Notes under the pieces: model-generated
What the model was told of the DNA's origin: nothing
Databases searched by the model: none
What the model saw: the letters and a program-made list of their open reading frames with translations, nothing else
Origin: Cochliopodium minus
Taxonomy: Eukaryota; Discosea; Himatismenida; Cochliopodiidae
NCBI GenBank assembly: GCA_024220525.1
Contig: JAMYWO010000042.1
Coordinates: 141,351-205,350 of the forward strand
Reading direction: 5' to 3'
Length of the DNA: 64,000 nt
Position numbers and translations under genes: made by a program
Part shown: one piece after another, positions 9,789 to 23,000 of the stretch
Layout of the letters: each line of letters opens with the position of its first letter
Numbering within the stretch: position 1 is the stretch's first letter

Positions 9789-12700
9789 ATGAACATTAAT
9801 AAATCAGATTTTCAAAATATCTTTCTCAATGGACCATCTGAAATCCCAGCAGGTAAAAAATTTGAAGGAAAATAAATTAATTTTGTGGCTTATATATTCT
9901 TTTGAAAATGCAAATTGCAGAAGAGATAGAATTCGATTCAAATGATTTATTGGGAAAGGGAAATTTTGGCATAGTATGCAAAGGAAAATGTAAGAAAAAA
10001 TAATCTTTCTCAACAAAAAATAATCTTCCAAAGAAAATGATGATTGAACTCATTGATACATTATGAATCCCATCTTATATTCATTCGAATATAAAAATTT
10101 TATAACGTGAAATTAAATTTTGAAACGTACATTCAAATTATAACACGTATTGATCAACATTATATTAACATTTTCTCATCATAGGCAGAGGACAAGAAGT
10201 GGCGGTAAAATTGCCCAAAAAGCAGAATTTCACGGTTCAACAGTTGAGGGCATTCAAGAAGGAGATGAGCATATGGAGCAGACTATATCATCCACATGTT
10301 TGTTTGTTCATGGGGGCTCATCTATCCACAAATAAGGTGTTGATAGGTAAATTTTATTTTATTTTAATTTCGCTGAATATCATTCAATAATAACATTCCA
10401 CTCAATAAACAACATAAATTCATTTTATTTACAACATCGATTTATTTCAATTTTTGTCATACTTTTTCAATTCATTGAATTAATTCTATTTATGATAAAT
10501 AAAAATTCAATAATCTCCCTTCATAATCTGAAACCAAAAAAAAAAATTTCATAAAAATAATCGAAAAAGCAAACAAATACTCTTGATTTTTTTTTATAAT
10601 TGATCGTTGTTAATTTAATTATTTTTTTTTATTTTTATTATTATACATTATATTTTAAATATTTTTTTCATTTTATTTTATTTTTATTTTTTATTTTCAA
10701 TTTATTTTAAATTTTTATTTTTATTATATTTTTGACAATATTAGTCACAGAAAAGTTAGACGGAGACCTGGAGACTCTGATAAGAAACAACAAGAAGATT
10801 TCACTTTACTCCAAAATGAAAATGGCCAAAGAAGCTGCCCAAGGGATTGCCTGGCTGCATGGACAAAACCCCAGAGTCGTACACAGGTAAAGAAAAAGAA
10901 AAAAATAAAAAAATAAAAAAAAAAAAAGATTAACAATATTCAAAAAATAAAAAAATAAAAAAAGTGAAAATAAAAAAAATAAAAAAAATGTAATGAAAAA
11001 AATAAATCAAAAAATAAAAAATAAAAAAAAAATTTTTTTCGTGTGGAAATAATAGAGATATCAAAACAAGTAACTTTTTGTATGACAAAAACTATAATAT
11101 TAAAGTGTGTGACTTTGGACTTTCGGATCTGACTTCCACGCAAATACAAGACTTAGATGGTGCCAAAGGTAAACTTTTTAATATATTATTATTTAATTTA
11201 TTTTAATTATTTCATATTTTAATTTTTAATTTTTAATATTTTATTTTTAATTTTTAATTTTTAATTTTTAATTTTCAATTTATTTTTATTTTAATTATTT
11301 ATTCAAATTTAAATTTTTTAATTTTTTTTTTAATTTTTATTTCTTTTAAAAAGGTACTTTGTTGTACATGGCTCCTGAGGTGATGAGGGGGAATGGATTC
11401 AACCACAAAGCTGATGTTTATTCGTTTGGAATCGTGTTGTGGGAGTTGACTTATGGTATTTTCAAAATAAATAATAAAAAAAACAAAAAAAATGAAAATA
11501 AATAAAAATAAAAAAAATAAATAAAATTCAAAAAAAAATAAAAATGAAAAAATTAAAATAAAAAATTAATTATATTAAAAAATTAATTCTATTTTTAAAT
11601 AGGAAAAGAACCATTTGATAATCATACTGATTTAAAGAAATTTGTTGTAAAAAAAAAAATTTTTAATTTTTTTTGAAATACTTATTTTAATTTTTTTAAA
11701 ATATTTATTTTAATTTTTTTTTTTATTTTTTTAATTTTTCTCGTTCCTTAACAAAGGCTTGTGTGTCACAAAACAACGAAAGACCTCCCTTTCTAAAAAA
11801 TATTAACATACCCGAAACTCTCCAAGAGTTAATCGAAGATTGTTGGCTAAGTAAAAAAAAAAAATTGATTATTTTTAAATTTTTTATATTTTTTTATTTT
11901 TTAAATTTTTTATATTTTTTTATTTTTTTAATTTTTTTAAATTTTTAAATTTTAAATAATTTTTTTTTTTTTTTATTAATAAATTTTTTTTCAAATTTTG
12001 ATCCAGCTGATCCCAACAAAAGGCCAGAATTCACAGAAATAGTGGAAAGGTTGGAGTCTATTATCATTGATTGTGCGATAATCGACAGAGAAGGAAATGA
12101 TTTTTGGAAGAAATATTTTCCCAAACTAGAAAAAGTAAAAAAAAAAAAAAAAAAAAAAAATTTATTTTAAATATTTTTATTTAATTTAATTTTCAAATTT
12201 AATTTTATTTTTTTGAATATTTTATTTTGATTTCGAAAAGGTGTTTTTCAAAGACTTCATATCGAAATTTTATGATTACATAGACAGAGTGATCCCAGAG
12301 GACCTCTCTGACGAAGAGGGGTCGTATGTGGACGAAGGGGACGACGAGGGCGAGCCCAACCACAAAAAACTCAAAAATGAAAACAACATCGAAAATAACA
12401 ACAATAACAACAATAACAATAATTTTAATTTTAAAAATAATGAAAATATGAATATATTGTCCATTGATTATAAATTATGTCAAATATTGTAAATTTTTAA
12501 TTTTTAATTAATTTTTAATTTTTTAATTTTATTTTAATTTTTTTTTTTATTTTTTTTTTTGTTTAGATTGGGATCAGAATCATTGGAGGGAGAAAAGGGA
12601 TCAATAGTGGATATCCAACAGTTTGGAAAATTGCTGAATTGTTTGGGTCCTCTCGATTCCCAAAACCCTGATGTCTTTTTTGGAAGGGTAATAAAAAAAA

Positions 12701-13276
12701 TATTATTATTCAATTTGAATAAAAAAAAACTTTTATTTATTAATATTTTATATTAAAATTTAATTAAATTTGTGGTTAAAGTTAAGAGATGTTTGCAGAA
12801 AACCATGGTTTTTTGGAGACTTGTCTACTAAAGATGCAGTCAACTTACTAATCATGCAAAAGAAAGATACTTTCATGGTCCGATTTGGGAACAGCCTTGA
12901 TTTTCCTGGCTATTTTGTTGTATCCAAAGTTTCTAAAACTGGAAAAGTTTTGCACATTAGGTAATTTTTAAAATTAATTATTTTTTTTAATTATTTTTTT
13001 ATTTATTTATTTTGAAAAAATTTTTATTTTTTTTTTTTTAAAAGAATTAAACATGTTACTGGATCTGGTTTCGCTGTGGAAAATACAAAGACAGAATATG
13101 ATTCTCTTCCAGAACTAATTGAAAAATCTAAAAACTCTTTGCAACTCACTGATGAATCAAAACCTTGTCCTGGTAATAAATTTGGGTATTTATTTAATCC
13201 TGAAACACAACATGTGGTTATAGGTTATGAAATGTCTTATGATCAAAACGAAAACGATAATCCTTTCAATAAATAA
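9789..13276 (+). CDS. Shk-type protein kinase with C-terminal SH2 domain
   Basis: The first exon encodes 21 residues from the ATG at 9789. The kinase domain follows: glycine loop GKGNFGIV, Lys in VAVKLPKK, catalytic loop [37 protein letters not shown], and RPEF near its end. A linker with an acidic stretch ([19 protein letters not shown]) and poly-Asn (about 12380-12430) leads to an SH2 domain: [23 protein letters not shown] and VLHIRIKH. FMVR corresponds to the phosphotyrosine-binding FLVR motif, with its Arg kept. A tyrosine-kinase-like kinase followed by one SH2 domain is the layout of Dictyostelium Shk kinases, described as dual-specificity and membrane-recruited. About ten AT-rich introns interrupt it. 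All catalytic residues I looked for are present, so it is probably active. Confidence 0.92.
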
Positions 13277-13449
13277 AATGAAATAAAAAAAAAAAGTTTT
13301 TTTTTTTGGTTTTTCAAATAAATTATCATAAATATTTTTTAATTTTTTTTTTTTTTTTTGAACAAGTAAAAGAGAAAATAAAAATAATTAAGAAAAGAAT
13401 CTTTCTCTTTGAATAAAAATGGCTGTGTTGGTAGAAGGGGATCCCACTT

Positions 13450-16190
13450 TTAGTATTTAGGACCAGCACTCAAGACTTTCTCATCAACGTCTTTCTCGAA
13501 CTTTTTAAAGTTGTTGACGAACATATCTGCAAGTTTCTTCAACTGTTTGTCGTAATCGTCTTTGTTAGACCAAGCGTTCTTAGGGAACAAGAGATCATCA
13601 GAGACGTTGTTACATTTGACAGGAACGTGCAAGCCGAAAATTGGCATTTGTTGGGTTTCTTGTTTCTCAAGGGAGCCATCATGAATAGAATCAATGATGG
13701 ATCTTGTTACTCCTATTCAAAAAAATAAAATTTTAAAAAAAAAAAATAAGAAATAAAAAAATATAATGTAAAAAAAAAAAAAATAAGAAATATTAAAATA
13801 AAAATACCAATTTTCATTCTTTGTCCTACACCAGGAGCACCACCAGTCCAACCTGTGTTGACGAGCCAAGCGTTGGCACTAAATTTCTCGATCTTCTTGG
13901 CCAACATAGTGGCGTATACGTTGGGGTGGAGGGTGAGGAAAGCATCCCCGAAACAGGAGGAGAACTCTGGACGTGGCTCCTTGATTCCCATGACTGTTCC
14001 TGCAACTACGGCAGTGTACCCAGTGATGAAGTAGTACTAAATCGAAAAAAATTAAAATTTTAAAAATAATTAAAAATAATGAAATTAAAAATAAAAATAA
14101 TTGAAAATTAAAAATTAAAAAAAAATATAAAAAATAAAATGAAAATAATTTTTTTTGATCAGATTCTTGTTGGTCTTTTCATGATTTTGTCAACAACACG
14201 GACCAAGAAAAATTCTCATCATTTCAAAAAAAAAAAAGTATATATATCGAAAACAAAAATTGAAATAATAAAAATGAAAATAAAAATTAAAAATAAAAAA
14301 AAAAATAATAAATTGAAATAAAAATGATTCACCATAGTTTGTTCTTTGGTGAGCTTGGAGACAGGTGGCAAAACTCCGAATGCGTCACAAGTCAACAAAA
14401 TGATGTTCTTGGGAATTCCTCCCAAACCACTTATAAATAGAAAAATAAAAAACAAAAAAATAAAAAAAGAAAAAAAATAAAAAATAAAAAATAAAAATTA
14501 ATAAAATTAAAAAGTTAATGAAATAATATTTATTAAAAATTTTTTTACCTTAAGACAGCCCCTGGAATGTAAGATACGGGATAGGCAGTTCTGGTGTTTT
14601 CGGTGATGCTTCCGTTGTCGTAGTCGACTACTCGGGTGTGAGGGTCGTAAACTACATTCTCCAAAACGCTTCCAAACTTGATTGCGTTAAAAATGAATGG
14701 CTCGTTTTCTAAAAAAAAAACATAAAACATAAAATAAAAAATACAAAAAAATACAAAAAAATAAAGAAAAATAATAAAATAAAAAAATAAAAAAAAAATA
14801 AAAAAATAGGTTCAAAATTTTTATTTTACCTTGTTTGAGACGAATGGTCTTTGCGTAGCAACCTGCTTCAATGTTGAACACTCCGTTTTCGTGCCATCCC
14901 AGTTCGTCGTCTCCAATCAGTCTACGATGTTCGTCGGTGGAGAGGGTGGTCTTTCCAGTACCACTCAATCCAAAGAAAATAGAAACTATAAAAAAAAAAT
15001 TCAGAAATTAAAAAGAAAAAAGTTTACACCAAAAATATTAAATAAAAAAATTAAAAAAAAAAATATAAATCGAAGAAAGAATAAATAATTATAAACAATT
15101 AGAAATATAAATCAAGAAAAAATTAAAAAAATAATGCGAAGGAACAATACAATTAGAAAAATAAGACTAAAGATAAACTAAATTTTACCATCTCCTTCTT
15201 TTCCTTGATTAGCAGAAGAATGCAAAGTCAAAACGTTGTGCACTTTAGGACAGTAGTAATGCATGACAGAAAAGACTCCCTTCTTCATTTCTCCCGCATA
15301 TTGTGTTCCCAAAATGACCATGGTTCTCTCTGCAAAGTTGATGTCGATGGAGGTGTTACTTGTCATCCCCTTGGTGTGGGTGTTAGCTGGGAATTCTCCC
15401 GCATTGATGATCACAAAGTCTGGTTCGAATTCCTCTGTTAAAAAAGATTGATGAATTAATAAAAATGAATTTGATTAAATTTGATATTATTAGAAAATTA
15501 TTATTCAAAAAAAAATGAATATGAATGTTATAGGGAATTATTAATTTTCTATTCTGTATGAAATTTCATAAATTAAAATTTATCAATATTTAGGCTAAAT
15601 ATTATTTATTTTATTTATTTTTACCCAGTTCCTTTCCTTCTGCAATCTGCAACATATCTTCCATGAACAAAGCATGATATGCCCTGGTGGAGATGATTCT
15701 GATCTTCATTCTGAAATCCTTGTGCATACCAGCAAAAGCATCCACAACGAACAATCTATCCTTTGTATTAAGAAAATCAATAGCTCTGCATTTGTTGATC
15801 TCAAAGGTATCTTGGGTCATAGGGAAGTTTACATCGCCCCACCAGATATCATTTTCAGTGCTTGGTTCCTTTACGATTCTTTTGTCCTTCGGAGATCTCC
15901 CAGTTCTTTCTCCACTCATACAAATCAAAGCTCCAGTTGATGAAATTGCAGTACCTATATTGTAAAGAAAATTATATGGTTGTTTAAATGACAATATAGT
16001 ATATCAATTCATATAACGATAAAAAAAAATTTAAATTTAAATTTTTATGGTCCATTTCTTGTTCCTTTTTTGTTTTACCTTTTTCATATTTAAGGGCCAT
16101 CTCATATAGGATAGGGGCAATAGAATTTCTGTAGATCTCTGTTACTTTTATATCGTATTTGTTCAAATTAAATTTGTTATTTCCTTCCAT
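13450..16190 (-). CDS. pckA: Phosphoenolpyruvate carboxykinase (ATP)
   Basis: The start ATG is at 16190 and the TAA stop at 13450-13452, with about eight exons between. Diagnostic motifs in order: [55 protein letters not shown]; the kinase-1a P-loop [45 protein letters not shown]; and [12 protein letters not shown]. These define the ATP-dependent family, not the GTP family. The enzyme interconverts oxaloacetate + ATP and PEP + CO2 + ADP. In anaerobic protists it often runs toward oxaloacetate in energy metabolism. The usual SMHCSAN before the P-loop reads TLHSSAN here (Cys to Ser). No targeting peptide is evident, so it is probably cytosolic. A complete, well-conserved gene. Confidence 0.95.
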
Positions 16191-17829
16191 TCTTTTCTTA
16201 AATTTTCCTTTTTCTTTTTTTTTTTATTTTTAATTTAATTTTTTGGAGCAAATTTTTTATCTCTTTTCAATTAAATATATTTCTTTATAAATTTCAGAAA
16301 TCCACCCAAAATGTTAATAAAATTTAACTATTTATTACTTGCTTTTCCTCTCCTTTTTTAAAACCTCTCAATCCTCAAATTTTTTCAATGACAGCCACCT
16401 CCTTTCCAAAAATTATAAATTCTTTTTTTGACTAATCATTTGAAAAAATTTCTAATTTTTCTGACAAAATTCTCAAATTTTGAATCTTGGGATTTGAAAA
16501 AAGCCAATATTTGAATCAAATTTCATAAAAAGATCCTCATTAAGATTTCATTCTTGATGGTCCAAATTAATGAGTGAATATATGAATTATATATGAAGAG
16601 GGGTATATAATATATTAATATTTCCTCAAGTGGATCGATCCACTTCTAATTTGTATATTTTTAATTTATAAGTATTCCATTCAATGAAAAGTTAAATATC
16701 CATTATCTTTTAGAATATAATTGATTTATTTTCTATAATAGCTATGAATATCTATCTAGTGATGTATTCAAGGGAATTCACTTAATCCAAAAGATTTTTT
16801 AGAGTTGTTTCTTTTCTATCTCCATGTGGAGATACGAAACCTCTTGAAACTTTACAATATTCTGTAATATAATATGCGTTAAAAAATTATTGAGCAAATA
16901 TTTTAAACTATAGTATTATAATAAAGATTTGTGAAGATCAATTTATTCTTTATTTACCAATGATATCTTTTACAAAAAATGTGACTATCTTGGGTTCTAC
17001 TGAATGGAAAAAAGAACTAGTGAGGAATACTCTTGATCATTTGAAAGGAGGATCTTGAAGAAGAATCAATAGTGTCCAATAAATCAAAGTGCGAATAAAT
17101 TTATCAATATTGTGACAAAAATATATACTCACTATAAAATTAAAAAGTTTAATTTGGTAAAATAAAAAGATCTATTGAAATTGATACCATTTGAATTTAT
17201 AGTTCATTGTATCAGTAAAAAATACAATAATATCGAAAGAGATTTGATCCATCAAAAATCTTTCTATTTCAACAACTAATTATATTCTAATCTGTTATTA
17301 TTCGGCATTCTCTTTCAAATTAATCTTAAATGATTTTTTTTTTTTTTTAATTTTACTCACTTTTTAAAATATACTCACAAAAGATATAATGCATATAAAC
17401 ATTGAAGAGGGAATCATAATTTTGGAAACAAAATACAAAATTTTAAAGTAATTCTTATATCATAGATGAAGAGATTCGAATTTAAAATTAAAGAACTTAA
17501 TAAACTCATAAAAATAACTTTGTCAATATGTTTAATAAAAAAAAAAATATCTGACAACAAAATATTTTGTTTTTTTAAAAGAATTCTCTCTACTAATGAG
17601 ATTTTTATTTCAGACCAAATTGTATTTTGATGGAAATTTAAAAAAGAATTTGAATTTTTTATTTCTTATTTCAAACCATGATAATAGAAATTTTTTATGT
17701 GAAATTATGGACTATTTTTTGAAGAATTTTTGAATATAGTTTTTTTTTTTCTTTTGCGTTAGTTTTTTTTTTTACGTCTAAAATTTAACAAAAATAATAG
17801 AAAAATAAAAAAAAAAATCAAAATTTTTG
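16191..17829. other. Long intergenic region
   Basis: About 1.6 kb without a convincing gene. It holds scattered poly-A/T tracts and one perfect 18-bp palindrome (16628-16645). I saw no tRNA-like or rRNA-like segment. Confidence 0.5.
16628..16645. repeat. Perfect 18-bp palindrome
   Basis: AAGTGGATCGATCCACTT equals its own reverse complement, in AT-rich intergenic DNA about 440 bp upstream of the PEPCK start. With no loop it is more like a dimeric protein-binding site than a hairpin, but no function is shown. Confidence 0.6.
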
Positions 17830-18057
17830 ATGGACGACAATATTAATATTGAAAATAACAAAAATATCTTTTGTCAGGAATATTTTTTCGAACAAAAAGA
17901 TAATATGCAAGAGAAAGAACCATCGGATTCATTAATCTATTTCCCATCTAAATATTCAGAATCTATTTCCAAAATTTCAAATGAAATAGGAATCCCCATA
18001 GAAATTAATGAAAATAACAATATTAATTCTGACCCATCTTTCAATGTTTATAAATAA
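17830..18057 (+). CDS. Small acidic hypothetical protein 1
   Basis: An intronless 75-residue frame from the ATG at 17830, preceded by an A/T tract. The protein is acidic and rich in Asn, Glu and Ser (start MDDNINIENNKNIFCQEYFF). No family is recognised. Its base composition is exon-like compared with the flanks, which supports coding. It is the first of three tiny same-strand frames with no clear sequence relationship to each other. Confidence 0.45.
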   Translation: MDDNINIENNKNIFCQEYFFEQKDNMQEKEPSDSLIYFPSKYSESISKISNEIGIPIEINENNNINSDPSFNVYK

Positions 18058-18349
18058 TCTTTTTCCAACCACCAGTATAATAATAGCCTAATTCCTTCTT
18101 TTTTCCAAATTATTTTTTTCTTTGTAAAAGATGATTAATTAAAATTTTTACCTTTACTCTCGACAATTCTTTTGATATTATACTTGGATATTTCTAACTT
18201 CTAACTTGAATGTTTATCTAAAATAATTTTTAAGTGAAATTATTATAAATAAAGTTTGAATGACAATCAGAGAAATTGAGATTTGTATGACAATCACAGA
18301 AATTTTTCATCACAGAAATAAAAAAAAAAAATCAAACCTCACTCAAATA

Positions 18350-18541
18350 ATGGAAGAATATCCGGAAATTATCCAACCAGAAAACCAAAATTATCTCGAA
18401 ATTTGTTTTCCACAAGAATATGAAGAATCCTTTGGCTCCAAATGCATATCTAAGAAGGAATTAAAGAAACAAATTGTATTTAAAACAATCAATTCTGATG
18501 CAACCCCTAAAAAAGAAAATCAACAATATAATGATAATTAA
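18350..18541 (+). CDS. Small hypothetical protein 2
   Basis: A 63-residue frame from the ATG at 18350 (start MEEYPEIIQPENQNYLEI). An in-frame ATG at 18260 would add 30 residues, but that part includes an A-tract and looks like untranslated leader. Glu- and Lys-rich, no recognised domain, intronless. Confidence 0.4.
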   Translation: MEEYPEIIQPENQNYLEICFPQEYEESFGSKCISKKELKKQIVFKTINSDATPKKENQQYNDN

Positions 18542-18708
18542 TCACCACATCTATTGAAATTTATCAATGAAATCCCTTTATAGATAGAATATAATATTGA
18601 GTGTTTATTAAATTAAAAATTTCAATCTATTTTGGATATGTATTCTTTCTTTTTGGGTAGATATATTCATTAAAATCATATAAATTAAAAAATTATTGCC
18701 TTGGAAGA

Positions 18709-18927
18709 ATGGAATCAAAGACTATTAACAATTTAGATTGTGTTGTACTAGATGTTGATCCCAAAGAACTCACCAAAGAATTCTTTAAGATGTCACATGC
18801 AAACGAATACCTATTCTCAAATTTAATCTATACATCTTATCAGATGGAAAAAGAAGGGATGCAAGAACAAGATTTGGTCAATCTTAGCTCCTATAGAAAA
18901 ATGAGTGAAAAATTAAATTCTTTTTGA
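18709..18927 (+). CDS. Small hypothetical protein 3
   Basis: A 72-residue intronless frame starting MESKTINNLDCVVLDVDPKE. It looks amphipathic with a probable helical second half (SNLIYTSYQMEKEG). No family is recognised. The base composition is exon-like, so it is probably real. Confidence 0.45.
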   Translation: MESKTINNLDCVVLDVDPKELTKEFFKMSHANEYLFSNLIYTSYQMEKEGMQEQDLVNLSSYRKMSEKLNSF

Positions 18928-20050
18928 ATATAATTTCTTTTATTTTTTGTAATGGTTTATATCATTCTTATTTGTTTGATTATCTCAAAATGGGATAATT
19001 TTAAATATTCACCAGAGTATAAATATTTATATTATTTAGAAAAATATTATAAATTTAAATTGAATATTCAATATTTTATCACCACAGTCAGTATACAATA
19101 AATTTTGAATTGTGCCAGTTATTTGATTATATTTTTTGTGAGATTTTTGTCAATTTTTTTGGAGAAATAAATTTATTATAATTTTAATTTATTTGATTTA
19201 TTTAAAAAATAATAAAAATTTTACCCTATTTATGACAGGAGAGGGTGAAAACCTTTAAGTGTTTAAAATTTCTTTTACTCCAAATTTATTTTTTTTTATT
19301 GCCCTATAAATAAATTTTTTTAGTTTTTGTTTTTGACAAAAATAAAAAATATTTTGTGATTTGTTGCAGGGTTATAATAGGTTTTCTTTCGAATTATTAC
19401 CTATCCTGAGATCTAGCCTCTTTCAATCTTATTTTATCAGTTTTTGTTTTCAACTTTTTATTAAATTTTAAACCTTCAAAGACTCAGTTGCACAAAATTG
19501 ATAGAAGCTTTTTAAATTTGTTTTGTCTTTACTGTGGTCATTTTCTTTTCATTTTTTCTTTTTTTTCTTTTTTTTTTTTTAATAAATACTTTAAACAAAT
19601 TGGTTGGAGGTTATAACAGTACTAATTGAAATCAATCAGTTAAAAATTTTATAATTTGGAGAATTTGAAGATAAGGTTAAAATAAATTTTTTTTGTTCAT
19701 AAAAATTGAGAATAAAAATTGGAAGATAGAAATGGAATTGGATAAGAAAAGCACTCAAATCTTTTGTTTATCTTCCTCACCTTAGTATTTATATTTTTTC
19801 AATGATAATTATATAAATTAATCCAATAAAAAAAACTTTGAATTATTATTGGACAATCATTGAGTATCAATTTTGATTTGAATTTTCCATCTTTCAAAGA
19901 AATTTTTTCATGAAAGGACAAAAAAATCTTTTTTGCAAAATAATAATAAAAAAAGTATTCATTCACCAATAAATACTCTTTTATATTTTATTTAAGCATT
20001 TTCTCATTAATTTCTGAATTTCTCATTATTCTATTAAATTATTTTCTTGA
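18928..20050. other. Intergenic region upstream of the caspase-NACHT gene
   Basis: 1.1 kb, AT-rich, with long T-tracts (for example around 19550-19580). No gene or structured RNA is recognised. It presumably contains the promoter of the downstream gene. Confidence 0.5.
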
Positions 20051-23000
20051 ATGGATAATAGCAATAATAATCTTCAATATGATACACCATCTAGAGAGGA
20101 ATCTGATGTAAAAAGGAAAATAATTGAGGAGAAAGATTCTGAAATCTCTCTCAATCCTTACCAGATGAGATATAATATTTTTGATAAAACTATATCCATG
20201 TGTATTGGTGTTGAAGATAAACATGGAGAAAATATAATCAACAATATTGCTGATACTAAAAAAATAAGAAATATTTTTGAAAATAAATTATATTTTAATG
20301 ATAATATTAAATTGACGAATAAAAATGCTACAAAAGAGAAAATCATATATGAACTAAAAGATCTTAATTCGAAAATAAAAGAAAAAGAAAGAACATTATT
20401 ATTGATTTACCTTTCAGGACATGGAATCATAAAAGAAGACAAACAACAAAAGTTTTACTTTTGTACGTATGGATTTGACAGTCTCAACTTGGGAGAAGCA
20501 CTTGAGTTGAATGAATTGAAAAATTTGCTTGGAGAAATGAATTTTCAACAAGTAGTGATAGTATTGGATTGTTGTAATGCAGGAGACTTAAAGCTGGGAA
20601 GCCCAAAAATAGAAATAAAATCAAAAATTGAAAATTCAATGAACAAAGGAGTTTGGGTGATCTCTTCGGGAGATAAAAAACAAAAGTTGATTGAAAAAAG
20701 AGGAAGAGGAATATTTTCGGTGGTATTTGAAAGTTGTTTGGAAGAATTGATGGGGATGAATGATATTGGAAAGGTTTGTGAAAATTTGTGCAAAAAGACG
20801 AATCATTTGGGAAATTATTTTGTAAAGTATGACACTCTTTCTGATAAAAGATCGAATATTGGAGTTCCCATAATCAGTGAAAAAAAAAGTAACTTCATCG
20901 TTTGTTACAAGAACGAAGTTGTATATTGGGAGAAGAGAACGAAAGAAACGTTTTCTATCGGAAATAAATTGAATGTCTCAAGTAGTGAAATTGAACACAA
21001 ACTGATTGAGATTGAAAAGAGTGAGTATGAAGGAGCGATCATTGAAACTTTGAAGAAATTTTATTTGGAGAAAAAAATTGAGTTTGATTTCGCAAATTTC
21101 AAGAAAGAAAAAATAAATTTGGATGATATTTGGATTGATAAAGTTAATGCAGGTGGGTTTGTTTGTTTTGAAGGTGGTATGGGTGTTGGAAAAAGTTTGT
21201 TGTGTAAGAGAATTTGTTATTTGTTTTACAGTAATGGGGAGTTGTCTTGGAGAAACAAGTTTAAACTTTGCGTTCATTTTGATGTGAAGTTGATATTTGA
21301 AGACAAATATTTTGACGTTGAAGAAATTATGAATGATTTGATTGAAAGAATAAAGTTGAGTTCAAACTATTCCTTTGATTTTTCGATTTTAAAGGAAGAA
21401 GTGAACAAAATGAATGAAGAGGGAAAAATAGTTTGGGTGTTTGATGGAATGAATGAAATTAATTTTGGAGATGTGAAGAATTTGCATTTCTTCAAAAACT
21501 TGATATTAACAACAAATAAGAATAATTCAAAAAGTTTTGAAAAATTTAACGTTTTGGATGTGGATGGTTTGACAGAAGAATCTATTCTGAATTATTGTGG
21601 ATATTATTTTGAAAATAAAGATTTTTGCCATGAAAAAATGTTTTTGGTGAATGATTTGAGAAAGTTTCCCAACTTCACAGATGTTTTAACTCATTTCAGT
21701 TTTTTGGAAAGGATTTGTTACATTGTTGATGGAGAGTATCACAATTTTTTTGGAAAGAGTAAAGGAAGGATCCTCTCTGAAGAGAAAGAGGAATATTACA
21801 AGTTGAAGATAAAGTCTCTTTTTGAAAGAGTGATGTTGATATTGGATTTTTTTTTGGAGGAGTCTTTTTTTAATTTGTTTGCTGGCAACAAAAATATTCC
21901 CAAGAAAATTGCTAAAAATTTAAATTTTTCGAAGAATTTTTTCATTCACGTTTTGGGACAAATAGGATTTTATTTTTTTTTCAAATCCAAAAAAAAAATT
22001 GAAAAAGAGATGCCATTAGAAGAGATAAAAACTTTAACTGAAAAATTTTCTAAAAATCCAAAATTATTCAACATTTTTGAAAGTTTCAAAAAGAAAGATG
22101 ACACCTTGGGTTACGATTCTCCTTCTTCGATTGAAAACAAAGAAGACGGAGTTTTTAAATTTGAAATAATTTGGACTTGTTTGGAAAACTTTGAACTTTT
22201 GAAGATTAAAAATGGAAAATTTGGATTTAAAAATGATTTGATAAGAGATTATTTCTTCTCTCTTTTTATCTCCGATACAATCTCTTTGAATTCGAATCCT
22301 CCTTTGAGTGAAGACTTGATGAAGTGGATGAATGAAAAAAACAACATTGATTCTTTGATGAGATCAAACAAAAGTGTCATTTTGATGTTTTTGAGTCAAA
22401 TTGAAAGTCATTTTATGAAAGAATACGTTGATTTGTTGTTTGAGAAAAATAGGATCAAGGAATTTGTGAAATTGGATTTTAAATTGGAAATTTTCGAAGA
22501 TTTTTTGAGAAGAAACAAAGATTTTTCGAAAAAAACATTTGGTGATCACGAAAAAACTTTTCTTCATATGATTTGTGATGAAAATGAACATTTTTGTTTA
22601 TCTTATGATTTAATAAAATTGTTTATTGACAATGGATGTGATGCAAATTTGCTGGACAAAGATGAAAACACTGCTCTGATTTATCTTTGCAAAAACAGGG
22701 CAATTACTTTGGATATTTTGAAGTTATTCACAATCAATTATAGTATCAAATTGGATCAAAAAGACAAAAATAAAAAAACAGCACTTCATCACCTTTGTTC
22801 CAATGAAAAAGTAACAAAAGAAATGATAATTGCGCTTACTGAAGAAATGAACCATCCTAATTCAATTGACGCTTTTGGAAACCCTCCCAAAATTTATCTG
22901 TTGAAAAATCCCAATTCTAATTTTGAAAATTTGATGATTTTTTCTCCTAAAGTTGAAAGTTATAAATTGTATGATGAATGTTATTTTTTTGGAATTGGAA

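Noticed and set aside
13821-15965. Several plus-strand frames over the PEPCK gene
   Set aside because: They are antisense shadows; the minus-strand frames carry all PEPCK motifs and splice signals.
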